Shown piece after piece: positions 12,296-24,631 of a stretch of 64,000 nt of DNA. The notes beneath the pieces are model-generated. The model made no database searches, was not told the origin of the DNA, and saw nothing but the letters and a program-made list of their open reading frames with translations. The stretch is from Epiperipatus broadwayi (lineage: Eukaryota; Onychophora; Udeonychophora; Euonychophora; Peripatidae): the NCBI GenBank assembly GCA_028023455.1, contig JAQFVV010012970.1, positions 124,001-188,000 of the forward strand, read 5' to 3'. The position numbers and the translations under genes were made by a program. Position 1 is the stretch's first letter; each line of letters begins with the position of its first letter.

Positions 12296-13096
12296 ATGAT
12301 ATGTTAGACTATTTCCAGCATCTATGAGTGAATGTTGAATGTATAGAAAATTTTAAACTTTCTAAATACAAACAACTTATTAGTAATAACACATTAATGT
12401 ACAACACAGGTTAGTAATAATACAACGTTTCGAATGGTATTATTCTCCACTCTTCTTCAGATGTTGCTGATCTAATATGCACAGTGACAGTATTTGCATA
12501 CAAATTGAACTTGCACCTTTAGAAACTTGAATATCGAATTTAAGGCAAATGCTCTAACCAACTGAGCTATTCTGTCAAAGGCAACATATAGTAGAAATTT
12601 GATATATTTATGTATGAGGGTTGGTTCAAATCCTCTTGAGTCTTTCAATTTTTTTTTTTAAAAGCAAGACTAATTTTTTGAATTATTATTATTATTATAA
12701 AAAATAATTAGTCTTGCTCTTAAAAAAAAATTGAAGGACTCAGGAGGATTAAATCAATCCTCATATATAAATATATCAAATTTCTATGATATGTTGCTTT
12801 TGACAAAATAGCCTAGTTGGTTAGAGCTTTTGTCTTAAATTCAATATTCAAAAATCTAAAGGTGCGAATTCAACTTCTATGTCAATACTGTCACTGTGCC
12901 TATCAGGACCGCAACACCTGAAGAAGAGTGGGGAATAATACTATTCATTGTGTAATTATTAATCTGTGTTGTCTATTTGTGTGTTATTATTAACAAGTTG
13001 TTTGTATTTAGAAAGTTTAAATAAAGTTTACAATTTTCTATACATTCAACATTCATTTATAGATGGTGGAAATAGACCAACATATCACATCTAATA
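12296..13096. repeat. Foldback element 1, about 400-bp arms with tRNA-like segments
   Basis: The left arm from TATGATATGTTAGACTATTT mirrors the right arm ending AATAGACCAACATATCACAT. The centre is a (TTA)n loop near 12685-12700. Each arm contains a tRNA-like stretch (TAGTTGGTTAGAGC resembling a box A, then GGTGCGAATTCAAC resembling a box B at 12813-12870) and a CTGAAGA motif (12454 and 12918). It is probably a Penelope-type or composite inverted element, with no ORF. Confidence 0.6.
12423..12466 (-). ncRNA. Penelope-type hammerhead motif in foldback element
   Basis: Minus strand: CAAC-AT, then CTGAAGA (12460-12454), one A, then stem II GAGTGG paired with CCATTC over a nine-base loop, then GAAA and C-GTTG. 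CAAC and GTTG can pair as stem I. The CTGAAGA ... GAAACGTTG layout is the one I know from Penelope pseudo-LTRs. In the mirror arm (12911-12955) GAAA is lost. Confidence 0.5.
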
Positions 13097-13184
13097 ATAT
13101 ACCATCACCCCAAACTTCAGACAAAAACATATGGTATATCTCATCTTTGTGTAAAATCAGAGGCAATCAATGAATATGAGAAGA

Positions 13185-13390
13185 GAAGGTTTGTGCATAC
13201 AATATCCCTATCTAGTGCATGCTCATCCAATATGTTCAAACTAGTTTGTGGATTTCATCAGTGAGGACCCTTGGATTTGAGAGCACTGCATCTAGATCTT
13301 AGGTTCTGTTGCTACTCTCTGGGGATATTGAATAAGTAGGTACTAGACAGGGATTTTGTGTGCAAACCTTCTTGCATCCACTGATTACTA
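13185..13390. repeat. Family A truncated inverted pair
   Basis: AAGGTTTGTGCATACAATAT with TAGTGCATGCTCATCCAAT (13187-13232) is mirrored by GGGGATATTGAATAAGTAGG and TTTTGTGTGCAAACCTT (13320-13370). The arms enclose a minus-oriented ribozyme relic and the TAGATCTTAGG block. Confidence 0.5.
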
Positions 13391-13599
13391 AACAGCTTGG
13401 GTAAACATAAGGAATGATGATCATATGAGGTTATGTGTAAAATCAACATCTTTTTTTAAAGATAACTTTAAAACTTCCACTCTAGTACATATTTTTTACA
13501 CACATAAGATGAATAAAAGAAATTATTCAATAATTAAATGATTTATCTCACAGGAGTGGCTGCAATCTATGAAAAGTTAGCTCTCATTAGTCAATCTTC

Positions 13600-13800
13600 C
13601 ACTGCATTAAAGCAAAATAGAGGCAAAACTTTTCATGCAGTAGCACCGCTCAGTGCAAATCAGAATAATCAATGTATGCAAGAAGGTTTGTGCATAAAAT
13701 CCCTATCTAGTGCCTACTCATCCAATATTTCCAGACTAGTTTATAAATTATGGCTTTCATCAGTGAGGAACATTAAATAAAGAATGGTGATCATGTGATG
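13600..13800 (-). repeat. Family A partial unit
   Basis: GAGGCAAAACTTTTCATGCA, GCAAATCAGAATAATCAATG, AGAAGGTTTGTGCATAAAAT and the ribozyme relic at 13727 are in minus order, truncated after TCAGTGAGGA. The tail GGTGATCATGTGATGTTTA follows directly. The 80-codon ORF here is repeat-derived. Confidence 0.5.
13727..13770 (-). ncRNA. Family A hammerhead relic (minus strand)
   Basis: Minus strand: TCCTCA, a perfect CTGATGA, AAGCCATAATTTAT, then ACTAGTC and TGGAAA. The GAAA box has mutated. Stem I remains pairable. Confidence 0.45.
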
Positions 13801-16110
13801 TTTAGAGGATTAAAAATGCAGTTTAAAATGTCCATTACAAATTTAAAACCATGAACTATAATAATATGTGAATGTTTTAGTGCAATGACATTGTGACAAC
13901 CACTGAAGATCAAATGCATGGAAATAATGCTATGATTGCTTTTAATCAAATTACATGCATATTATAATTTTAAACAATTAAAACACAAAAATTATGAATT
14001 TTTTGCTTGTTTTACATATAATGGCACTCATTAAAATTGCTGCCATCTTGCATAAATTCATCTTTGCTATTATATAAACATGATTTTTTAAAATACAAAT
14101 TATGCTATCTATTGACTAAATTTTCTTAGTGTATATTGGTTTTCTATAAATTTGTGAGATATAAAAATATAAATGTGTGTTTTACTAGATGCACATGCAT
14201 GCAGTGCTTAGAGGACAGCAGAGGCACCACAATGATTTTGAAAATAACAATGATAGGGTTAATCATATTATATACAGACTTTTGTAATCTCAAATCATGT
14301 CATCAAAATTGTCCTATTTTGTTCATTTATTAAGTAGGTGTATAATGCTCAGAAAAATTTATTTTAAAAGATGAAAAGATAAGAAATGAGATGGATAAAT
14401 ATCCCTTATCAGAATAACATATAACATTTTAATTCATTTATGACAAAATCTGTTATTCATAATTCAAATGATTATAATTGGACTTAATAGGATTTGACAG
14501 CAAATCTTTATTAATAAAAGGTATTGAGTGATTTTTTACATTTGTAAGTAGATTAAGATTTTAATTCTTTATAAAATACTTAGATATTAATAGTGATTGG
14601 TGATCTAATAAAAAATATAATAGAACAAAATAATGTACTTATTTTCTGTTGAAGAGAGGGTACACTTCTGCACTCATCTGATATAGACTTTTGTTGACAT
14701 CATAATAACTGAAAAATAGGTTTGCATATAATTTGTATAATTGTTTATTATATTTTTGGTAAATTATTAAATGTATGTTTTCTAATAAGTATGCAATGTT
14801 TTGTATTTATCTTTTGTTTCAATTTCTTTGATGTTCACCAGAAATTTAGATAGCTGACAATTTACTGTCATAAGATCATTATCATTTTTGTTATATATAT
14901 ATATATTTTAATATTTTCGATATTTGATCCTATGCTTTACTGAAATTTGTTGTAAACATACTGATTTGATGAAGAAATAGTTCTTTTGTTAAATACTTAT
15001 TTTTATAAACTCTGAAAGCTAAATGAAATCTGTTATTTAGAGTATATATTTCTGTTGGTTATCTTTTTATTTGCAATGTTAATATTTTACATTTCAAAAG
15101 ACTCTTTTTTTAATACATGCTTTTAATAAATTTTGTAAAAAAGTATAAATATTTAATGAAGAGTAAGTCTTTTTAAATTAAAAATACAAAAGAAATGAAA
15201 ATTGGAAAATAAAAAGATCTTTTAAGGCTTAGTAGAAGTAAACTCAACACCAACGAGCTAAAGGTAATGCAGTCTGATAAACCAAATGAATAGTAGATCC
15301 TTGACAAATGCTACTTCTGTGATGTCCAGATTTAATATTGACCTAATCACTTTTAATATTAATAAAATTTGTTTGTTAAGTGATATCACTATTTTGTATA
15401 CATTAGTTTTGTATTGATTGCTTTAATCTATTATTTTTTTATGTATTTTGAATAATTACTGAATTAAAAGATTTCCTAATATTTACTTGGGGAGGGGGGT
15501 AATAAAGCGGTTGTTTGTTTCATATATATTTATTGGATTGTGCACATTTGTAAGATTCTGTCTTCTGCTTTCGCTCATTATATTCCTGTCTTTTTTTTCT
15601 TTTAGTAAAACACATTTCTTGTTTTATTTTTTGAAATCAATACTGCCAGAATCGTTACTTCTCAGCAGAAATCAATTTTATATTCCCATGTACTGATAAC
15701 TTTAAAAAAAAAAAAACGTTGAATTGATTAAAAAATTGCAAACGGCCATTATGTTAATAGTGTAGTTATGGTACAATCCTTTACGGGATATTGGATATTA
15801 AATATACGAGTAAGGAGAAGATTGTAATTGCAAGAAAATCATATTTTTAAAAATCTATTAACTGGAAGTTTTTAATTTTTTTTTTTTTTATATATATATT
15901 TCGTTAATATGATTATTTTTTTCCTTTAATAGATAAGAAAAATAAAGATTTTTTTAATGTCTTGGAAGGCAAAAATAAAGACTTCAATCATTTAAATAGC
16001 TAATATTTTAAATGTTGATTAGCAAATTACACTTTAGCATTTAACTCTTTGTTAACTATTGTGTAGATGAATTAATTTTAAACTAACAATCTTTATTTTT
16101 GCGTCTGTCT
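13800..16110. other. Non-coding AT-rich stretch
   Basis: Low-complexity DNA with poly-T and poly-A runs. The 69-codon hydrophobic ORF at 15487 is driven by T-rich sequence. Confidence 0.5.
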
Positions 16111-16292
16111 TTCTAATGATTTTTATCAATGCACCTCTCATCTCAACTTTACCATATGACAACGATCCACAGTGCAAAAACACTCACACATCCCTCTCTT
16201 ATCATGCGTGCATTTCATAAAAAAACTTTTTTTATTCAATGAGATATCAAGCACCTAACTCTCCATACCCTTATTGGCAGATATGTTCTTAT

Positions 16293-16913
16293 ATTATAGT
16301 ATATTGGACTATTTCCATCATTTATCATTAAATGTTGAATGAATAGAAAAATTTAAACTTTATTTAAATTTTTGAAATACAACCAACTGTTAGTAATAAC
16401 TCAAAATAGACAACACACATTAGTAGATTGCGCATCATTTTGAGTGGGTATTAATCTCCATTCTTCTGCAGATACTGATGGATTACCCAGTGGCAATATT
16501 AGCATAAGATTTGAACTCACACCTTTACATTCTTGAATATTGAATTTTAAGGCAACCCTAACCATCTGTGTTATTCTGTGTAAGGCAGCAGATACTATGC
16601 ATTAAGTATATGAAATTTCTACTGACTCTCGCCTTTGATAGAATAACTCAGTTGATTAGACTGTTACTTTAAAATTTAATACTTTTTAAAGGTATGAATT
16701 AGACTCCTATGCTAATATTGTGACTGGTCAGGCTAGCAACACATGAAGAACAGCAGAAAATAATGTCACTCAAAACACTGTATAGTCTGTTTATTTGTCT
16801 GTTTTTACTAACAGTTGTTTGTATTAAAAAAGTTAAAACAAAATTTACATTTTTCTATACATTCAACATTTAATGATAGATGATGGAAATAGTCCAATAT
16901 ATTATAACCCATC
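16293..16913. repeat. Foldback element 2, same family as element 1
   Basis: Termini TATTGGACTATTTCCATCAT and ATGATGGAAATAGTCCAATA are inverted copies of each other and match the ends of 12296-13096. Internal blocks GTTAGTAATAACTCAAAATA, ATTCTTCTGCAG and AACTCAGTTGATTAGACTGT correspond. More diverged and shorter than element 1. Confidence 0.6.
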
Positions 16914-16984
16914 ATATTATAACATCTAAAATACCATCATCACAAAATTTCAGGCAAAATATTGTGTTTTTATTGCTTTTTATC

Positions 16985-17345
16985 ATTGTATCACTCATCC
17001 CTTTTCTATAGTATTATGATCATTCACCAGCATAAAATCTCAGACCACCCTCTCCCACTATGCATGCATGTCATAAACATTTTACTCATCATTTGTGATA
17101 TGAAATGTCAGACTCTCCATGCACCAGTGTAGAATCTCAGACCACTCTCTCCCTCTATGCATGCATGTTATAAACATTTTACTCATCAAATGAGATGTGT
17201 TCTCCATGCCCATGTTGACACATGTTTTCTTTTTCCTTTTTATTAGTGTCTCTCATCTCAACTCCAACATATCTCAATCATCCACCAGTGCAGAAACTCA
17301 GACCATCCTCTCTGCATGCATTTCACAAACAAATGTTATGAACTT
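16985..17345 (+). repeat. Short tandem of a CTCAGACCACC/GCATGCATG repeat
   Basis: Three or four partial units share CTCAGACCA..CTCTC, TATGCATGCATGT, ATAAACATTTTACTCATCA and CACCAGTGTAGAATC. Isolated relatives lie at 16120-16260, 1600-1680 and 36895-36970, so the unit is also dispersed. Function unknown. Confidence 0.5.
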
Positions 17346-17980
17346 AAACCTCCACATCTCTGTTGATAGCTAATTACTTTTCCATAATATCATTCTCACA
17401 CAGTGTAGGAACTTGCTTCTATCAACTTTTAACACCTTGTGAATGGATAAATGATCATTGCATTGCAGTTTTTTAGCTTTTTGACAGCTAATATAACAAT
17501 TCACCTCTATCATATTATGACTATTCATCAGTTTAATCTTTATATATAAACATATTAATTATATTTTCTGTCCACAAGCGTATAAACAGATTAGTTTTAG
17601 AATTTGGATTTTGACCTTTTTAGCAATACTATAGGTGTTTGATTATGTGTTTATTTTTTATTTACTATTAAAACTTTATCATTTTTTTAGTTGATTAATG
17701 CTCCTCTTTATACATTTCTATTTTTTCATCATATGTTGTAATTTTTCTAAGTTTTTTTTTAAAGTGTTATGCTATCTCAGATTATGTATTTACCCATATC
17801 TAATTTGGAAAAAAGTATAAATTATATCATCAGGTCTAAACTATTGCCTTTTCCAATTTACTGTAATTTATAGTGACATAGATCATTTTCATATTAGCAA
17901 GCACTATTATAAAACTACTTAAGTGACAACCATTAGCTGTCATTGATACTAATTTGCAATTCCTAGAATTATATTCTAAA

Positions 17981-18833
17981 TTTAAGGGTCTTATATCATA
18001 GTAGTAACAAATCCATGCCCACAAACTGTATTTGTATGATAAATTTAAGAGCTTTAGAATGTAATAGAAGCATGTCTATGTCAATGGACTGTTGTTTGAA
18101 TCCATATTAGAACTATGTTATTATTTGTCTTATAGCATACTAGTAGCACATTCATGCCCTCATACTGTGATTCATATGCTATGTCAATGAACTGTGTTTT
18201 GACTCCCTCTCACAACTATATGGTAAATTTAATGACCTTATATGATAGTAATAGCATGTTCATGTTAATGGACTGGGTTGAATCAATCAGAACTATATTA
18301 CAAATGTGTCTTATAGCATAGTAGTAGAACATCTATGCTTTCAAACTGTGGTTCACATGATATATTTAAGGGTCTTAGAGCATTGTAGTAACATATCTAT
18401 GCTAATTGACTGTGTGTAAATTAAGAGCCTTCTAGCATAATAATAGAGCATTCATGTCAATGAACTGATCTAAATCCTTTTAGAACTATATTACAAGGAT
18501 TTTATAACCTAATATATCCATAAACTGCAGTTCTTGTGTGAAAGTTAAGGGCTTTTTAACATAGTAGTAGTATATCCATCTCCACAAACTAGTTTGAATC
18601 CATTCTTAGAACTATGATAAATTTAAGGGCATATTAATAACATATCCATGTCATAATTGTGGTTTGAATCCATCCTTACAACTATATGGTGAATTTAAGA
18701 ACCTTATAGCATAGGAATAGCACATCCATATTCAATGGATTATGATTTGAATCAATATTGTAACTATATTAAAAATTTAAGGATCTTATAGTATAGTGGT
18801 AACTATTCATATTCACAAACTGTGGGTTGAATC
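17981..18833. repeat. Degenerate minisatellite, about 12 units of 55-110 bp
   Basis: The phrase CTTATAGCATAGTAGTAGCA, then CATCCATG..AACTGTGG, TTTGAATCCAT and AGAACTATAT recurs from 17990 to 18830 with substitutions and missing pieces. Unit length varies because the second half is often lost. The 62-codon ORF at its start is not coding. Confidence 0.65.
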
Positions 18834-18913
18834 TTTTGTCATTATTAATTAAACTATAGTAATTGTCTATCTCTATATACTAAACAATAATAAAGATATT
18901 TATAAAAGATTGT

Positions 18914-18970
18914 GATCTGGGCTAAGTAATGAGTATCGGTTGAGCATGAAATAATGCATCTTGAGGGATT
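18914..18970 (+). ncRNA. Hammerhead motif, family B, decayed
   Basis: GATCTGGGCTAA is followed by GTAATGA in place of CTGATGA, then a stem II remnant and GAAA (18948-18951). It is inactive by inspection. It marks the start of the first unit of the 341-bp tandem at 18847-19460. Confidence 0.45.
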
Positions 18971-19254
18971 ATACAACTTTTTTTATGTATTTGGTCATAT
19001 GTTTATGATTACGTCCCTTCAAAAGGTGTTAAAGGCAGATAGAAACTATTCCCTATCTTGCATGAAAGTGGTGTAGTGAAAATTACACTACAGAAATATC
19101 ATTGAATGATAATGATTAGTAAAAATTATTAATATACTTCCATTAAGTTGTTTGTGTCCATGTTGTGAAACCAGTAGTTTTGACAGATCAGTTAAACTGT
19201 AGTAATTGGTTACCTATATATACTGAACAATGATAAAGATATGTGAGAAATTAT

Positions 19255-19306
19255 GATCTGGGCCAACTGATAAGTGCTAGTTCACATGAAATGTGCATCA
19301 TGAGGA
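19255..19306 (+). ncRNA. Hammerhead motif, family B, core mutated
   Basis: GATCTGG and GCCAA precede a core CTGATAA (19267-19273), where G8 of CTGATGA has become A, which should abolish catalysis. Stem II (AGTGCTAGTTCACAT) and GAAA (19288-19291) are recognisable. It is the second ribozyme of a tandem pair 341 bases apart. Confidence 0.55.
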
Positions 19307-20345
19307 CCATAAACCTTTTCCCAAGTCTTTTGGTTGTATATTTAAGATGTAACAAAAGGTGTTAAAAGTAGATAGAAACCAGTTACTATCTTGCATGAGG
19401 ATGGTATAGTGAAAATTATACTATAGAAATATTCATTAACTGAATAATCTCTATCTAGTTTACTGCTTTGTGCTTCTACAATATTTATAATTTTAAATGT
19501 TTTTTTTTAAATATATATTTTTCAAAAAAAGATTAATTAATTGATTCTTATTTAAATGTTTATTTTTTATTTACTTAATTAATATATGCAAATGAGTATT
19601 TATATTTACTTTAATAAATATTATGAATAGCATTTATAAAATGGAATAATTAGAATAAAATTTAATTATTTCAACTTGAAATTCATATTTATGCAGAAAT
19701 GTAAAATAAAAATGAAATATTATTTTAATCTGTGCCAGCAAATATAGAAACAAAAAAATTAAATTACTTTTTAATGACAAACTCTACTAATTTGAAATAT
19801 TTTAAAATATTTTTTACATAATTATTTTAATTGTTGCATCTGCGGAGTGGCACGCATAAATTGCTTGAAATTCAGTCACGAATTCTGTCTTCATTATTAA
19901 ATAACATAACTTAATAAAATAAAAATAATTAAATTCTGTTTTTTAGTATTTTTTTATTTATTTTTAATCTAATTTCTATGTGTTAATTATCTTTATATGA
20001 TACTAAGAATGTTAACCCATTTCATTAAATATATAGTATTAGCAAAATGACATAGGTCAAATTTTTAATAATTTTTAAAATAAAAATGTTATATATATAT
20101 CAAACAATTGGTAAATAGTAGAAGACATTGTTTTGTGTTTTTTTTTTTTATGAATTTAATCCTGATTTAATATTAGAGATGGTGGATTAGTCAAATTCTA
20201 AAGTTAGGATGAACAAATACATGCCTAAAGCTAAATATATATATATATAATACTTTTAAATTCATTAGACATTATTTTTGTATTTCAGTTCTAAACTTAA
20301 TAAGACATATATATTATTTTCTATGTTACTTCTTTAAATATAATA

Positions 20346-21472
20346 ATAAGAAATATAATGATTCCAACACAACTGAAACTAAACAACTATATTAAAATAA
20401 ATATTTTCTTTATTAGTGAACTGCTTTTCGCCCCATATTAGGGCCTTTTCAAAATACACTTTTCTAATACAGTCACATGACTCTATATTTATCAATATTC
20501 CTCTAACTTCATTTTGCATAATCATATAACCAACCTATTTACTTATATATATCCATTTTATATATACATATATTATTTTTATACAATAAATAAAATCATA
20601 TTAGCTACAATTAAATAATTATGCATATATATTACACACCATAAATTATAGACTTTACATAAACTCTATTGAATTAATTCTAAACATATACTTTATATAT
20701 TAACTTTATACGTTAAACTAAATTATATATCATTTTTCATATATTTCTAATAACCATACCTACAAATAAAACCTTAATCATCCATAATTAACTAATTGTT
20801 TACATATAGCATATATATTAACTTACAAAAAACAAATATTACAAAAAAAACAAATCAAACATATCTTAAATTTTTCAATTGTCCTTTAACTAATTTAACA
20901 CATTTACTGATATTCTCCTGAATGTATACTGTCTCATAATATTTCCTTCTATTATAATCTTTAACATATTTTATAATATCTATATCTTCAAACATCTTAT
21001 TCTATGACCAGTATTTAAATAATGAACATATGATCCTGAATTCATATCTTTCCTATCCATAGCCTTATTATCCTCCTTTTTCCTTTTTATTTGTTTTCTT
21101 CATCTGACCAATATGTATCTTATTATAAATCCTACAAATTATTGTGTATACTAATTCAATTTTCGAGTTTATGTAAAGTAGCATATAATTTATGGTATAT
21201 ATAATTATTTAATTGTAGTTGATGTGGTTTTATTTATTGTATAAAAATAATATGTATATATATAAAAAGAGGGGGTATGTATATGTAAATAAGTTATATG
21301 ATTATGTAAAATGAATATTAGAGGGAGTATTGATAAATATAAGAGATGTGTGATTATATTAGCAATGTGTATTTTGATAAAGTCCTAATATAAGGTGAAA
21401 ACTGCTCAATAATAAAGAAAATATTCATTTTTATAGAGCTGTTTAATTTCAGTTGTGTTGGAATCATTATTA
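20346..21472. repeat. Foldback element 3, about 320-bp arms, 490-bp spacer
   Basis: TGATTCCAACACAACTGAAA (from 20359) mirrors TTTCAGTTGTGTTGGAATCA near 21465. The arms extend through TTTCTTTATTAGTGA, the CATTTTGCATAATCATATAA / TTATATGATTATGTAAAATG pair, to AGACTTTACATAAACTCT / GAGTTTATGTAAAGT (about 20670 and 21155). The spacer is AT-rich with no ORF. A hammerhead-like segment lies in each arm. Confidence 0.6.
20424..20455 (-). ncRNA. Possible decayed hammerhead in foldback arm
   Basis: Minus strand: a TTTTGAAAA segment, then a GCCC/GGGC-type stem with a TAATAT loop, then GAAAAGC. The mirror arm near 21365-21400 has TTTGATAAAG, TCC..AGG and GAAAAC. The two arms together suggest an ancestral YTGATGA, stem II and GAAA, but neither copy alone is convincing. 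Confidence 0.3.
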
Positions 21473-21589
21473 ATTATTTAAAAACAATGTTATGGACAAA
21501 TATATGTTTGATCATTGTTAATTATGGGAAAGAGAAAAATGAACATAGATAAATATTCAATGTGATTATGCTTAATTTAAAAGATATAT

Positions 21590-21750
21590 TAATCTTTTCT
21601 TGGTTTTAATATTTACATCTGCATTAGAAATAGTATGATAATTTCTGGCATAGTAATTAATAAGTAATAATCACTAATATACTTATCTGAAGTGGATGGT
21701 AGCATAGTTGTCAATGCAGAAAGTTTGATATTCATATATATGCATCTCTA
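21590..21750 (+). repeat. Family B tail
   Basis: ATATATTAATCTTTTCTTGG, AATAATCACTAATATACTTA, TCTGAAGTGGATGGTAGC and TCAATGCAGAAAGTTTGATA follow the tail order, without a ribozyme nearby. Confidence 0.45.
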
Positions 21751-21904
21751 AACTTTTTCCTAAAAAATTTAAAAGAACTTCTCGCCTTTCATAAAAATTT
21801 AGGAATTTATGATTATCTTGCGCCTCATTAAGATGTGAAAACTGTGACGATTATTTCTCTGTACTTCATTTTCATATTAGATTTAGTAATTTTATATTGC
21901 ATCT

Positions 21905-22005
21905 ATGCATAGTTTGGTGTGAAGGTATGAGTCATAACCCAGTTCAGTCACTTCTGGTACACAAACTGTTTATGAATTCCCAAGTAATCAAAGCCATTCA
22001 ATTCT
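21905..22005 (+). mobile_element. SINE-like repeat fragment
   Basis: Only the 3' portion of the 38.6 kb family is clear: CACTTCTGGTACACAAACTG, TTTATGAATTCCCAAGTAAT, CAAAGCCATTC. Confidence 0.35.
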
Positions 22006-24631
22006 TTTTAATTACATCGATGATTTAGTCCTGTTATAAAACCGCAAATTAATAGTTTAAAATACCTGTATCAATGCTCAACTCTGTCTTCTTCAGGGCT
22101 CTAATGTCACTTGGTTGATGGAATCATTTGATTTATTTTAGATATTGCTTGATTCTTCACTTATATAGCACAACATTGATTTAATGAAACGATGCACCTA
22201 TAGAAATGAACCGCATGTAATGACACTTTGTTTTGTTATGTTAGAGGTGTCAGTAAATGACCACTCAATTTATTGCATATTTATTTGTAAGCTATTTAAA
22301 TTACTATTATGGCTTAATGTTATTGTTTTATAATATATATACACCAGCAATTATGTTTGTATCTTTATGGTTTCTTCAACGTTATAAACCGTACTTACAT
22401 ATCTGTATTATATATATTATTAAAAAGATTTAATAAACGAGTAGACTTGATTTAACAATAGCATTTGTAATATTGAATATGAGGCGAGTTAATTTTATTT
22501 GTAATCGTTAGTTCATATTAAATGGCTTTGCAGACTATTCAACAATAAATTGTCGTAAACTGTACATTAATTGCTCGGCTATGATTAATTGCTTCATTAA
22601 TTGCAAAACGTCAATTAGACAATGTTAAAGGGTTAGAATTCATTTTCTTTTGATTCATAGATTGTTCATTTAATAGTTTCAAATTTCCCTTTACAATTAA
22701 GCTTTCTAAAAACTAATAAGCAAAGTAATATAAATAAACTTAGTAATACCTTGAAGTATTGTGCTAGAATTTTTTTATAATCTTTGAAATTATTTCTCAG
22801 TAAAATAGCTTTACTATAATAATCAATAAAGGTACACATACAGTGTTATTGCTACCACATCATCAATAGTGTGATAGCATCAATATATCTGGTATTGCCT
22901 GTATTGCAAATCCGTAAAGAAGCTTAGAAGTTTGTGTGTGTGTGAAAATATTAATTCCACCATGGGCTATATTTTAGGTCCAAAAAGGAGCTTGGACGTT
23001 ATTTTTTTAATTAGATACAAAATTTTTGAAGTGAGCTCATATTTTTTTATTACTGTAACTAGTCATTGCCAACCCAACTAGACATTTTAACAATGGTCAG
23101 TAAATGAGTATTTATCTTTTCTTACATCTAATAAAATTCATAGAATGATTTTGATGCATATTATTCAAAAAATTTATCCTTGTAATATGTAATTGACACA
23201 TTTCTATTCATAGCAGAGATGTGACATATACGTTCAGTTACTGAATGCATGGTTTATTTTTTAGCCTAATGCCAAGTAATGTTGCTAATTTTTTTAAGAT
23301 TTATAGTTGGCCACATTAAATTGTTATTTACATTAGTTCCACAATGCTATTAGATTGCATGAGTTAAGATTAGTCATTTGTAAGGAGTAGAATAAGAGAA
23401 TGGAGATAGTATCTATTATCTAGATTACATTTTTAATATACTGTACTTTTGTTTAAGTTTTGCTATTTATTTTTTTACCAAAGTTAAGCAAATGTCAATC
23501 ACTTTCAAGACTTAGATTGATTAGCAAAAAGTTGAAAACATTTCTTTATATCTCTTAAGCATCATTTGTTGATGTAAACTTTATGCAGTGTTAAATTATC
23601 AAAAAACTTTATGCAGTGTTTTACCGGTGAAAAAGTGACTGGTTCTCACTTCCAAGTTATCTGCAGTACCATCTCTTAATATGCATATGAATTATACAGA
23701 AAGATAATTTATATATTCACTGTAAAAGAAATTGAAGTGCTAGCATATCTATATTATGACATGATGTGTGATAATGTGCTTAATACCTTCATAGATTGTC
23801 TTCAGTTCTCTCCTTATACCATAACATCTTGAAAAACTTTTGAAAATATTCTTATCAGTCATTAACTTACAGTTATACACAGTGGAAATCATGTTAAATT
23901 CTATACTAACCATTTTTCCCAATTTAAAACAGAATTTAATGTTAGTGTGTTTATTCTATCATGGATTAATGCACAACATGTATGGTCACATTTCATGTTG
24001 TAACTGATAATACAGACATGCTAGCACCTTAATATTTTTATGGTGAACAGCTAAACTATGTCATTATGCAACACATGTTGATTTATAAATAGTGCTGTAG
24101 ACACCGTGGATGGATAGAACCAGATATATTTCACACGACTTTGAATCTTGTGGTTAAAGGATGGATAATTATTTGAATGAGTGATTGATATGATTAATAC
24201 TGTTATCAGTATTATACTGTGGAATGTCTTCCACATAGAATCTATTATATTTGATCTTCTGTCTTATAAATCTGAAGAAGACTATAATCTATTATAGGAA
24301 AGAGAAGGATTTGGCATGAAGCAAAGTACCACATTATCAATACAGGAACATATAAATCTTTACAGTCAGGTCTATTATTGAGAGCAAATGCTTAAGAAAT
24401 TCAATGCAAAATTAATCAAAGAAAGTAAGTCTTGCAAGAACAAACACAGAAAAGAATTAAATGATCAAACTAAAATCAAATTTAATTATCAATATATCAT
24501 TTTTGATGCTGGCTTGTCTACTTTGGGGTGAAAAAATAAATATAATTGTTCAATCACATTTGTCATACAAACCTAATTTATTGAAGTATTAAAGATAAAA
24601 TATAAAAGTTATTTCAGATAGGAAAAAAGCT

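Larger units (their letters stand above)
18847..19460 (+). repeat. Family B tandem dimer, 341-bp period
   Basis: Two direct units start with AAACT(A/G)TAGTAATTG at 18851 and 19193. Each contains in order a TGATAAAGATAT-type lead, a hammerhead (18914 and 19255), the GGTGTTAAA(A/G)GCAGATAGAAA block (19025 and 19347), and the TGGT(G/A)TAGTGAAAATTA block (19067 and 19407). Similarity between units is plainly visible but diverged, so this is an old insertion. Direct repeats bounded by hammerheads are the architecture of retrozymes and Penelope pseudo-LTRs. Confidence 0.65.

Noticed and set aside
12813-12870. Functional tRNA in the foldback element
   Set aside because: Box A and B resemblance only. 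The acceptor and anticodon stems do not pair.
16985-17345. CRISPR-like array of short direct repeats
   Set aside because: Units are irregular with no constant repeat/spacer sizes, and the genome is eukaryotic. It is a degenerate tandem repeat.
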